DNA of 64,000 nt from Thermanaeromonas sp. C210 (GTDB lineage Bacteria; Bacillota; DSM-521; Neomoorellales; Neomoorellaceae), in NCBI RefSeq assembly GCF_013167955.1, contig NZ_BLWF01000001.1:248001-312000 (forward strand), read 5' to 3'. The notes beneath the pieces were generated by a model. It did not search any database, was not told the origin of the DNA, and worked only from the letters and a program-made list of their open reading frames with translations. The position numbers and the translations under genes were made by a program. This document shows, in pieces, positions 16,576-23,673 of this stretch. Numbering within the stretch: position 1 is the first letter of the stretch; every line of letters begins with the position of its first letter.

Positions 16576-18183
16576 CTAGGTCAATTTAAAAACTACATCC
16601 GAGATGGTGTAGTCGCTGCGGAGGTATATTGCTTCAAAAGTTGTGCTCACATAAGTGATTTTTTCTTCATAGGGGAGCTCGTGGATCTTGTCCAGCTTCT
16701 TAGAAATCTTTTCGTAAATCGCGTTCAGCCTGTCCATTAACGTGTCGCTTCTGGCCAACTTTTCGTTAAGGTTCTCCAGTTTTTGCATTAGCAGGTGCCT
16801 TTCTTCCCTCAGCTCGGCTATCCTCTCCCGGTACTCCTCCAGGGTGATAACATCCTCCTCGTAAGCCACCTGCTGTTTTCTCATGGCCTTCTCGATTTGG
16901 TCGAGCCTCTGCCTGACCTTTTCTCTTTCCCCGGCCAGGGCATCCGTGTCCTGATCGAAGATACTGCTCTGCTCCTTTATAGCCTGCATGAGCTTTTCCT
17001 TGTCAGCAAATATACTCTTGAAGAGCTCCATTATGAGGTAATCGACCCTTTCCATATGCCAGTACTTCATAGGCGGGCTGCACTTGCCATTTGTTCCCAT
17101 GCAACGGTAATAATAGAGATATTTGCCCTCCGCTTTTTTCCCTTTGACCCTTTTGGGGTAGCGGAAGCCGAATATTTTCCCCCCGCACTCAGCACACCGC
17201 AAGATGCTAGAACCCAAGTACTTACGGTCGCATGTCCACTCTTTGGTGTCCTTTTCCCGCCTCCTCTGCATTATCTGCTGGACCTTTTCGAACTCTTCCG
17301 GGGTAATTAAAGGTTCGTGAGTGCCCTCCCGGATTATCCACTCCTCCTTTGGCCGCATTACTTGCTTCTGCTTACCGGACGAGTCCCTGACCCTGGTAGT
17401 AGTATTATAAATCGTTATCCCCAGGTAAACAGGATTGGAAAGTATGGTCTTTATAGCGTTGCTGCACCATTTGCACCCGCGCTTGCTCGGTATCCCTAAC
17501 TGGTTAAGGTATTTGGCGATTTTGGCCTGGCCCCATCCTTCCAGAAACTTCTCGACTATCAGCCGGTAAATGGGGGCCGTATCTTCGTTCACAACCAGGT
17601 GCTGGCCGTCCTCGCTCAGCTTGTAGCCGTAAGCAGGATCGGGCACATTGGTCTTGCCCTCTTTAGCTTTGATGATTTGGGTCACTTTCACCCTGCTGGC
17701 AGTCGTCTTGCGCTCCTTCTGCGCCAGGGCGGCGTGCAGGACCAGCAGAAATTCGTCGTCGTCCGTGCGGCTGTCATAGTTCTCCTTAATGGAAATGAAG
17801 AAGGCACCGTAGTACGTTATCTCCCTCTTAAGTTCCAGTATATCCATTACGTCCCTGCTGGTCCGCGATATTTCCTTGGTGACCACTCCCTTAATTCTGC
17901 CCAGGCGTATATCCTCCCTTAGCTGGTTCATCTCGTCCCGCAGGTAGGCGTACTCGCCTGACTTCACGTCGATATAGAACCGGACCAGGTTGTAGCCGTT
18001 GACCTCAGCCCATTGCGAGAGCAGCTTTTTCTGGTTTTCAATGCTGGAGAGCTGGCTGTCCTTACGGGTGGAGATCCTTATATAGCCGCCGATGTTCACC
18101 CCCTTTTGCTCTAGGGTATCTTTCGGATCGGTGAGGACCTCCAGCCTCCGGCCAGCCACATGGGCAGGCACGAGGGTCCTCAT
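16576..18183 (-). CDS. Large serine recombinase (resolvase/integrase)
   Basis: A 535-residue large serine recombinase. Residues 30-175 are the catalytic domain: GGYIRISTRKDSQLSSIENQ holds the nucleophilic Ser in RIST, and VTKEISRTSRDVMD supplies the conserved Arg residues. About 180-290 is the recombinase domain (AYGYKLSEDGQHLVVNE.. NQLGIPSKRG). LRCAECGGKIFG with YRCMGTNGKC is the zinc ribbon, and a coiled coil follows at about 405-490. Such enzymes integrate and excise mobile elements at unlike att sites and are used by skin-type elements that interrupt sporulation genes. A 47-aa ORF precedes it by 32 bases. Confidence 0.9.
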   Translation of the reverse strand: MRTLVPAHVAGRRLEVLTDPKDTLEQKGVNIGGYIRISTRKDSQLSSIENQKKLLSQWAEVNGYNLVRFYIDVKSGEYAYLRDEMNQLREDIRLGRIKGVVTKEISRTSRDVMDILELKREITYYGAFFISIKENYDSRTDDDEFLLVLHAALAQKERKTTASRVKVTQIIKAKEGKTNVPDPAYGYKLSEDGQHLVVNEDTAPIYRLIVEKFLEGWGQAKIAKYLNQLGIPSKRGCKWCSNAIKTILSNPVYLGITIYNTTTRVRDSSGKQKQVMRPKEEWIIREGTHEPLITPEEFEKVQQIMQRRREKDTKEWTCDRKYLGSSILRCAECGGKIFGFRYPKRVKGKKAEGKYLYYYRCMGTNGKCSPPMKYWHMERVDYLIMELFKSIFADKEKLMQAIKEQSSIFDQDTDALAGEREKVRQRLDQIEKAMRKQQVAYEEDVITLEEYRERIAELREERHLLMQKLENLNEKLARSDTLMDRLNAIYEKISKKLDKIHELPYEEKITYVSTTFEAIYLRSDYTISDVVFKLT

Positions 18184-18215
18184 AACCCCGGTTTCCCCTC
18201 CCTTGCAAAGGTCCT

Positions 18216-18359
18216 TCAGCCTTTCTTGGCTATTTTATTGGCCACCTTAAGCGGTTTTTCCTGCACAACTGACTGAATCAGCATTTTCACCAGCCGCCGG
18301 TAAACCTGGTCCGGGACTTCCAACTGGAGTTGGTTCTTGAGGTCTACGTGCTGCACCAA
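18216..18359 (-). CDS. 47-residue basic protein upstream of the serine recombinase
   Basis: A short frame starting TTG (or GTG one codon later) behind GGGAGGTG. It reads VQHVDLKNQLQLEVPDQVYRR, then LVKMLIQSVVQEKPLKVANK. It is an amphipathic, helical, Lys/Arg-rich product with no recognised family. It lies 32 bases before the recombinase gene on the same strand and could be a recombination directionality factor or an accessory DNA-binding peptide. That role is inference from position and size only. Confidence 0.5.
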   Translation of the reverse strand: MVQHVDLKNQLQLEVPDQVYRRLVKMLIQSVVQEKPLKVANKIAKKG

Positions 18360-18497
18360 GTAAGACACCTCCCGGTATCAGCATATTGGCGTACAAGGGC
18401 AAAGGTTCCGATAGCCATATCTGAAAGTGACCATTATGCGTTGACCCGGGCCGATAAGAGGGCTATACCTCCACAGGCATTAAATGAGAGACAAACA

Positions 18498-18532
18498 AGC
18501 GGTCCTCTCTTTTGGGGTTACAGAGGACCGCT
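18498..18532 (-). terminator. Inverted repeat after the HTH gene
   Basis: The perfect 11-bp stem AGCGGTCCTCT/AGAGGACCGCT has a 13-base loop. It lies 33 bases past the HTH stop, with a T-rich minus-strand run. Confidence 0.6.
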
Positions 18533-18565
18533 GGTTGCACGCGCCGTCCATGGTTTATACCAGAC

Positions 18566-19102
18566 CTAACTCATGTTATGCACCAGTGCTCTCTTGGCTC
18601 CACCCTTACCTTTTTTGAACCCATAGAAGGCGGCTTCTACCGGCCAGATGACCGCCGGTATCTTCTCCGGTATATCGGCTGGCCTAGTTTTTTCATCGAG
18701 GGCATATATGTACTCTATGTGACTTACATCTAGCTCATAAGCATTACCGGCCCACCTAAGCAAGTCTCCGTTGCCTACCCTGACCCGGGGACCGGAAATT
18801 TCTCTTACCGCTAAAACGTGCTGTTCCCGTAGGCAAAAGGCTATAGCTTCCTCCTCCTCGCTAGACCCGGTACCCCTCGGGCCATGTTGGCCTACTCTCC
18901 TGTTGGCGGGCAGGCCCAGGCGCTTGCGGGCCTTGGCTATGGTGCTCCGCTCCATTCCTATTTCAGCAGCTATCTCGGCATCACTTTTCCCTTCACCATG
19001 GAGCTGTCTTAGCCTTTCCAGATCTATTACCTCTGGCCGCCCAGGAGATTTTTTCACATTTCCCATGGGCACACTACGGCTAATGTATTGCTCCCCCGGC
19101 AA
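18566..19102 (-). CDS. Helix-turn-helix protein of unknown role
   Basis: A 178-residue protein. Residues 20-65 (GRPEVIDLERLRQLHGEGKSDAEIAAEIGMERSTIAKARKRLGL) form a resolvase/Hin-type helix-turn-helix with the GRPxxID lead typical of the C-terminal DNA-binding part of serine recombinases. The rest (REISGPRVRVGNGDLLRWAGNAYELDVSHIEYIYALDE) is not recognised. The TTG at 19102 has GGGAGAGGATC in front of it; an ATG at 19066 has no site. It probably binds DNA in the mobile segment. Confidence 0.65.
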   Translation of the reverse strand: MPGEQYISRSVPMGNVKKSPGRPEVIDLERLRQLHGEGKSDAEIAAEIGMERSTIAKARKRLGLPANRRVGQHGPRGTGSSEEEEAIAFCLREQHVLAVREISGPRVRVGNGDLLRWAGNAYELDVSHIEYIYALDEKTRPADIPEKIPAVIWPVEAAFYGFKKGKGGAKRALVHNMS

Positions 19103-19271
19103 TTAGATCCTCTCCCGCAATAAGTTTTTATGCCTTTAGCGCAAGTTACCAGAGGTTTGTTGCCTATTGTGGCGAATATGTATACATATGTGTATATTGG
19201 TCACACTTGAACACATAAGGTGAGTATTATGTATCTCATGGCCTAGTGCTATGCATTTTGGTTTTTTACTT

Positions 19272-19325
19272 TAGGTACTATAAGTACCTAATTCTATCTT
19301 GAGTATAAGGTACTAATAGTACCTT
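19272..19325. promoter_or_regulatory. Two palindromic operators upstream of the first XRE gene
   Basis: TAGGTACTATAAGTACCTA (19272-19290) and AAGGTACTAATAGTACCTT (19307-19325) are two near-identical palindromes with 35 bases between their starts. They sit just before the XRE gene and after AT-rich promoter DNA. They are likely binding sites of the adjacent repressor. Confidence 0.7.
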
Positions 19326-19359
19326 GTCAAGACCTTTTTACCAAAGGAGGCAATCGGTT

Positions 19360-19578
19360 TTGGTGACCCTTGGAGAAAGGCTGCGGAGTCTGCGAAAGGC
19401 TAGAAACCTTAAGCGAGAACAATTAGCTGCTGCTATCGGGGTAACTCCAAGGGTAATAACCTTTTACGAAACAAATGATAGGGAACCGAGTTTAAGGGTT
19501 CTTATCGCCCTCGCCGACTTTTTCGACGTCTCCCTTGACTACCTTGTGGGCCGCTCGGACAATCCCCGGCGGCGGTAA
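19360..19578 (+). CDS. XRE-family transcriptional repressor (short)
   Basis: A 72-residue Cro/C1-type helix-turn-helix protein: LGERLRSLRKARNLKREQLAAAIGVTPRVITFYETNDREPSLRVLIALADFFDVSLDYLVGRSDN is one XRE domain and little else. It resembles repressors of prophages and integrative elements. TTG 19360 (or GTG 19363) is used because AAAGGAGG ends at 19350. Twin GGTAC-type palindromes upstream suggest it represses itself. Confidence 0.8.
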   Translation: MVTLGERLRSLRKARNLKREQLAAAIGVTPRVITFYETNDREPSLRVLIALADFFDVSLDYLVGRSDNPRRR

Positions 19579-19638
19579 AGTAGCTTAATGTTTAATTCCA
19601 GTTTACTCTATTAGTGTATTAAGGCAAACATAATTTCG

Positions 19639-19718
19639 GCTAATAGGAGAATATGTTCATGCTTTATATTCTTCTTTCTTCTTATAGCAGAATATAGCTC
19701 ATACTTTCTCCTAATAGC
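19639..19718. promoter_or_regulatory. Inverted operator-like repeats between the two XRE genes
   Basis: GCTAATAGGAGA (19639-19650) recurs inverted as TCTCCTAATAGC (19707-19718) with one mismatch. Between them lies a third related TATAGCAGAATATA site. The layout resembles a repressor operator cluster and differs in sequence from the first pair, so each XRE protein may have its own sites. Confidence 0.5.
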
Positions 19719-19779
19719 TGATTGTATTTAGCCCTGTAGAAAGCTACACTAAAATCAGCCACTAGCGGAGTTGACGTAT

Positions 19780-20196
19780 ATGGATAATGCCGGTAGGTTA
19801 AGGGAGATCAGGGAAAGCAAAGGGTTAAGCGGCACAAAAGTAGCGGAGTTGCTCGGTATATCGCCGCAGTATTATTACGAGCTAGAAAAAGGTAAAAAAC
19901 GCCTGAACGACGAACTTCTCATGAAGCTAGCGGAGCTGTACAATGTGTCAACGGACTACCTGCTTGGTCGTACCGATGATCCCCGGCCGGTAGACCAGAT
20001 TACCCTTGAAGCCCAGAAGAGAATAGAAGAAGCGCTACACGGCGATGAAGAGCTCCTCGCCTTCTGGCAGGAGTTAAAGGAGCGCGAGGAGTTGCAGCTA
20101 CTGTTCAAGCAAACACGACCCCTATCGCCGCTATCGATCAAGAAAATTATCAAGATAATCAAGGCCATAGAGGACGCAGAGGCCATGGAAGACTGA
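19780..20196 (+). CDS. XRE-family regulator with C-terminal helical tail
   Basis: A 138-residue protein. Residues 1-65 are a helix-turn-helix (RLREIRESKGLSGTKVAELLGISPQYYYELEKGKKRLNDELLMKLAELYNVSTDYLLGRTDD), and the remainder is a charged helical region (AQKRIEEALHGDEELLAFWQELKEREELQLLF) that could mediate dimerisation or cleavage. The ATG at 19780 follows AGCGGAG by 9 bases. The next gene is an ImmA-type protease, the usual partner that cleaves such repressors to induce an element. Confidence 0.8.
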   Translation: MDNAGRLREIRESKGLSGTKVAELLGISPQYYYELEKGKKRLNDELLMKLAELYNVSTDYLLGRTDDPRPVDQITLEAQKRIEEALHGDEELLAFWQELKEREELQLLFKQTRPLSPLSIKKIIKIIKAIEDAEAMED

Positions 20197-20219
20197 AGCT
20201 GCCGTTACTAGGCAGCTTC
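20195..20219 (+). terminator. Hairpin at the end of the second XRE gene
   Basis: GAAGCTGCC/GGCAGCTTC is a perfect 9-bp stem that overlaps the stop codon. A T-rich stretch ending in ATTTTTTC follows. Confidence 0.65.
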
Positions 20220-20346
20220 TTAGCTTATCGTCATTTTTTCGACAGGATGTGACCGAGGTGCTCTTCAGACCACGACGCAAGCTATGCCGCTATGCTTATG
20301 TTATTGTACGCACTCTCTTTGATAAAAACCTCGATCCGGGGAGATT

Positions 20347-20640
20347 ATGAGGGCCTACCATATTTACCCCCAATTCGGGGACTTGGAACCCGATGTGGCA
20401 GCGTTTGTGTACCGCTCCCGTAAAGACAGGTTCTATATAATCATCAATGCCCGTTTAAATTGCGAAGCGCGTCTTAAGGTATTTTTCCACGAGATATACC
20501 ACGTATTGGAGCATATGCCGCAGCAAGCTTATATCCTGGGCATGGACATGCAGCGCTGCGAAATCGAGGAAGAGGCGGAGATGTTTGCCAAGGAAGTAGT
20601 GGCAAAGTATATGGAAGGTAGAATTAATTATGGAGTGTAA
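20347..20640 (+). CDS. ImmA/IrrE-family metallopeptidase
   Basis: A 97-residue protein with the zinc-protease motif HEIYH in FFHEIYHVLEHMP and the downstream Glu cluster EIEEEAEMFAKEVV, as in ImmA/IrrE (DUF955) peptidases. Known family role: ImmA cleaves the XRE repressor of ICEBs1-type elements to trigger excision. Its place right after the XRE gene fits. It is slightly short but carries the catalytic part. ATG follows GGGGAGATT. Confidence 0.8.
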   Translation: MRAYHIYPQFGDLEPDVAAFVYRSRKDRFYIIINARLNCEARLKVFFHEIYHVLEHMPQQAYILGMDMQRCEIEEEAEMFAKEVVAKYMEGRINYGV

Positions 20641-20790
20641 AATACCTCATGCCCAAGTACTTGCTGGATACAGTATAATTTGCCAGCTTCTTAGCTTGGC
20701 TAAACCGGTAGAATTCCACAAGCGCTACTGGTTGCCTGGCGAGGTGAGCGCCCCGGTGACTGACAAGGATTTGATATGAAAACATGCGCA

Positions 20791-20901
20791 TTCTCACCAA
20801 ATGCTAACCACCCTATTGCGCGGCAGCGCTTTGGGACAGTTCATGAGCTAGCCCATCTCTGTCTCAGAAAAGGGGGGACTGCACTTTTGTTCCCCTGGTA
20901 A
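20791..20901 (+). pseudogene. Remnant of a second ImmA/IrrE metallopeptidase
   Basis: The frame reads NANHPIARQRFGTVHELAHL then CLRKGG and stops. RFGTVHELAHL is the RFTxAHELGHL zinc-site motif of ImmA/IrrE proteins. Neither the upstream nor the downstream part of the domain is present, so this is a short fragment. Confidence 0.6.
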
Positions 20902-20955
20902 CTGGTGCCATGAAGACCCTCTAGAACACAACGAAGACGATAAAACGATCTCACG

Positions 20956-21129
20956 ATTTACGCCAGCAAGGAACAGAAAGGATTTATGCTGGCGGTGTTG
21001 GTGGGTGGCAGGTTCGGCGAGCAGCCCAAGTCGGGGCAAGAGCTTATGGAGCATTCCCAGCTAAGTGTCACCCTGGACCCGTGCAGCCACGTCCTGCTGA
21101 AGTTTAAGAAGTTGCAGCGGCCAAGCTGA
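20956..21129 (+). pseudogene. Remnant of a tyrosine integrase C-terminus
   Basis: A 57-residue frame ending LMEHSQLSVTLDPCSHVLLK. This matches the C-terminal end of phage/ICE tyrosine integrases (LGHSSISxTLDxYSHVLP), with the catalytic Tyr of the DTYSHV motif replaced by Cys (DPCSHV). The rest of the integrase is missing. It suggests an older integration event between the XRE/ImmA module and the tRNA-Ala fragment. Confidence 0.55.
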
Positions 21130-21173
21130 ACGACCTATGGCCAAAGAAAAGGTTGTTTTAGTTAGGGAAGCAG

Positions 21174-23064
21174 ATCGAGTAGGAGGGGGCGGCTAGCCCC
21201 CGTCCTCTCACACCACCGGACATGCGGGTCCGCATCCGGCGGTTCATCAAGCTTGACGAAGACAAGAATAGCGGTCGGTTAAGCTCATGAGGCCCTGGGA
21301 CTGCCAATAGGCATTGCCCAGGGCTCTATTCATTGGCCCATGGGCCATCCGCCATGGCCCTTTGCGAGCATTGGCAAATTGATGTACTACCCACTCTGGT
21401 AGCCCCAGTGCACGCAGTTCGCGGTATCTTGTCCGTACTCGCTTCCACTGCTTCCAGAGACACATGCGTAGCCTCCTCCGCATCCAGCCTTCTATCTCCT
21501 CAAAGACGCTGGGCGTTTCGGCCAGGGCAAAGTATCCTATCCACCCGCCCAAGTAGGCGTTGAGACGCTCTATACGCTCGGCCATACTCACGGGTTTATT
21601 CCGGGCAGTTATCTCCCGAATTTTCCCTTTCACCCGCTCGATGGTCTGAGGCGCCAGGCGGATAAGAATTTCTCCTGTCTTGCGTTTGTGCATGCTGAAC
21701 CCCAGGAATTTCAGTTTCCACGGTCGGTCTACCGCGCTCTTTTGCTCATTAATCTTGAGCTTCAACCGCTCCTGCAGGAAGTTGCGGATACTTGCCATGA
21801 CCCTTTCTCCCGCTCGTTTGCTTTTGACGTAGATGTTGCAGTCGTCGGCGTAACGGACGAATTTGTGGCCCCTCTTTTCCAGTTCTTTGTCCAGGTCGTC
21901 CAGGAGGATGTTGGCCAGTAACGGGCTTAAAGGTCCACCCTGCGGCGTCCCTTCTGCCGTCTCTATGACTATTCCGTTTACCATGACGCCTGCCTGGAGA
22001 TAACGGCGGATAAGGATGAGTACCCTCTTATCCGTTACTTTTCGGGCCACTCGGGCCATGAGTATGTCGTGGTTTACCCGGTCGAAGTATTTCTCGATGT
22101 CCAGGTCCACAGCCCATTCGTATCCTTCTTCTACGTACTGCCGCGCCTTCTTTACCGCGTCGTGGGCTCTCCTTCCGGGTCGAAACCCGAAACTGCCTTC
22201 TGAAAACTGCGGTTCGAAGATGGGCGTCAATACCTGCAGGAGGGCCTGCTGGATCAGGCGGTCCATCACTGTGGGTATCCCCAGCTTCCGTTTGCCTCCC
22301 CCGGGTTTCGGGATTTCGACCCGGCGCACGGGCTTTGGTCTGTAGGTTCCCGCGAGCAGTTCTCCCCGGATGCGCGGCCTTGTCAAACGCGTATTTGGTC
22401 CCGCAACCCTTCGGCCGGGATGCCGTCCACGCCGGGCGCGCCTCCGTTCCGCTCTACCCGCTTTAACGCGGCCAGCATGTTGCTCCTTTCCACCACCTGC
22501 TCCATCAGGCCGCTACCTTGGCCTCCGCGAGGTGACGTTCCGCTTTGTGCCGGAGAAGAACTCGGCCCTCCCGCGGTCCCCCGTGGCTTCACCACTTCCT
22601 CCCGCGGACAGGCCCCTTGCGGGGTTTTCTGCTGTCTTCGTCCTTCTCGCGAACGCATCGGTTTCACCTCTGACTTGATGTTCGGGCCTTCCCCTGGTGT
22701 TCATGACCCCCTGGGTACTATGCCCTCTGCTGACTCCTGCCGGTTCAGCCGTGCCTTCCGACACGGGTTGCCAGCTTTCCCTGGCTTATCCGGCAGGCCT
22801 CCCCGGGTAAGAGCGTTAACCTTCGCCCCGCGCCCGCCCCATCTACTCTACCGCCCCTTGGCAGCCTGGGATTTCGCTGTGTGTTGCCAGCTCATCCGAA
22901 CGGTCTAGCCTCCTATGGGGTTCTTGTTCATCGGGCCGTGGCTTTGCCTCCGGCTTCCTTCGAATCCTACCTCGCGGTAGGCACCCTTGCCTTTGGCTAG
23001 CAGACTGTGCTGCCTCGCCTGCAGCGGACTTTCACCACCAAGTTAACGCCCATGCCGGGCGCAC
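21174..23064 (-). mobile_element. Group II intron (minus strand), class C-like
   Basis: On the minus strand the element opens with GTGCGCCCGGCATGGGCG (a GUGYG 5' end) and ends with a domain V/VI structure: the GAACCGCCGGATGCGG/GGTGGTG hairpin, then GGGGGCTAGCCGCCCCC and CTCCTACTCGAT. Between them lies a reverse-transcriptase/maturase gene without an HNH endonuclease domain. The 5' exon ends 10 bases after a strong GC hairpin, which is the known target preference of bacterial class C introns. The region 22668-23064 is the noncoding ribozyme domain I-IV part. Exact ends are my reading of the conserved termini. Confidence 0.75.
21247..22667 (-). pseudogene. ltrA: Group II intron reverse transcriptase/maturase, frameshifted
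   Basis: The N-terminal part is in one frame (22667-22383: LMEQVVERSNMLAALKRVER, GGAPGVDGIPAEGLRDQIRV). It stops near 22383, and the rest continues in another frame from 22386 (PRIRGELLAGTYRPKPVRRV). RT motifs are intact there: FGFRPGRRAHDAV, VDLDIEKYFDRVNHD, GTPQGGPLSPLLANI and RYADD. The maturase X domain is LNAYLGGWIGYFALAE. There is no endonuclease domain. One base change near 22385 restores a full-length protein of about 470 residues, so this is a recent break, a sequencing error or a recoding site. Splicing could still occur if another maturase acts. Confidence 0.8.
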
Positions 23065-23074
23065 AACCTCGCAA

Positions 23075-23104
23075 GAGGCCGCCGGGAATTACCCCGGCGG
23101 CCTC
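23075..23104 (-). terminator. GC hairpin in the 5' exon of the intron
   Basis: GAGGCCGCCGGG/CCCGGCGGCCTC is a perfect 12-bp stem. It lies just ahead of the group II intron on the minus strand and looks like the terminator used as the intron insertion target. Confidence 0.6.
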
Positions 23105-23198
23105 ACGTTATCCACAGGTAGGGGCGCCGATCGTACTAGGGTTGTAGTAAATCGCTTTTTGGGAGTAGCCACCCAAGGCCGCAACCCATTGTCATATC

Positions 23199-23257
23199 TG
23201 GTGGAGCCAGGGGGAGCCGAATCCCTGACCTCTTGAATGCCATGCACGCTAGGGCCA
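23199..23257 (-). pseudogene. Degenerate 3' half of tRNA-Ala (GGC)
   Basis: Read on the minus strand, the sequence has an anticodon-arm-like TGCATGGCATTCA (anticodon GGC), then AGAGGTCAGGGATTCGGCTC, CCCCTGGCTCCACCA. It matches the 3' half of bacterial tRNA-Ala down to the encoded CCA. The D-arm and 5' acceptor strand are absent, and the T-stem has A-C mismatches. It is best read as an old attachment-site copy left by an integrating element. Confidence 0.55.
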
Positions 23258-23673
23258 TTTCAAGAGTTCCGCCAGAATTTACTTGGTGCAGAAAAACCTA
23301 TTAATAATTTCAAGGCTCCCCAGCCAGGGACATTTTGTCACGTCCCTAGAATTCCGCCCCCTCCGGCAAATGTGAACAACTTTTTGGCCAACCAAAGCTC
23401 TTTAAACATTTACCACCACGTGCCCGAGGGTTGTGACGATCAGCCACGCCCCCAGGCACGTGGCGGGACCCCGCTGACGGCCGGAAGGCCGGGCAGCTCC
23501 CGCGGCCAAAAAACTAAGTCAGACCAAGGTTATTTGCATGGATACCAGGGCGGTTATTACATACAGTGCCCGCGCGATCGGACCCCGCCGTACCGGGCAC
23601 GGCGCTCAAAGGCACGCGGTCCCCGGCGTAAGGCGCTAGGTCCTTCGCGCGATCCCCCACCCGAAGCTTACGG
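23258..23673. other. Gene-free stretch at the left edge of the GC-rich island
   Basis: No gene recognised in about 415 bases. A small inverted repeat AGGGAC/GTCCCT lies at about 23327-23345. The base composition turns GC-rich from about 23,440 on. Confidence 0.4.

Noticed and set aside
23199-23275. A complete tRNA-Ala gene
   Set aside because: The 5' acceptor strand and D-arm are absent and the T-stem has mismatches, so only a degenerate 3' half is supported.
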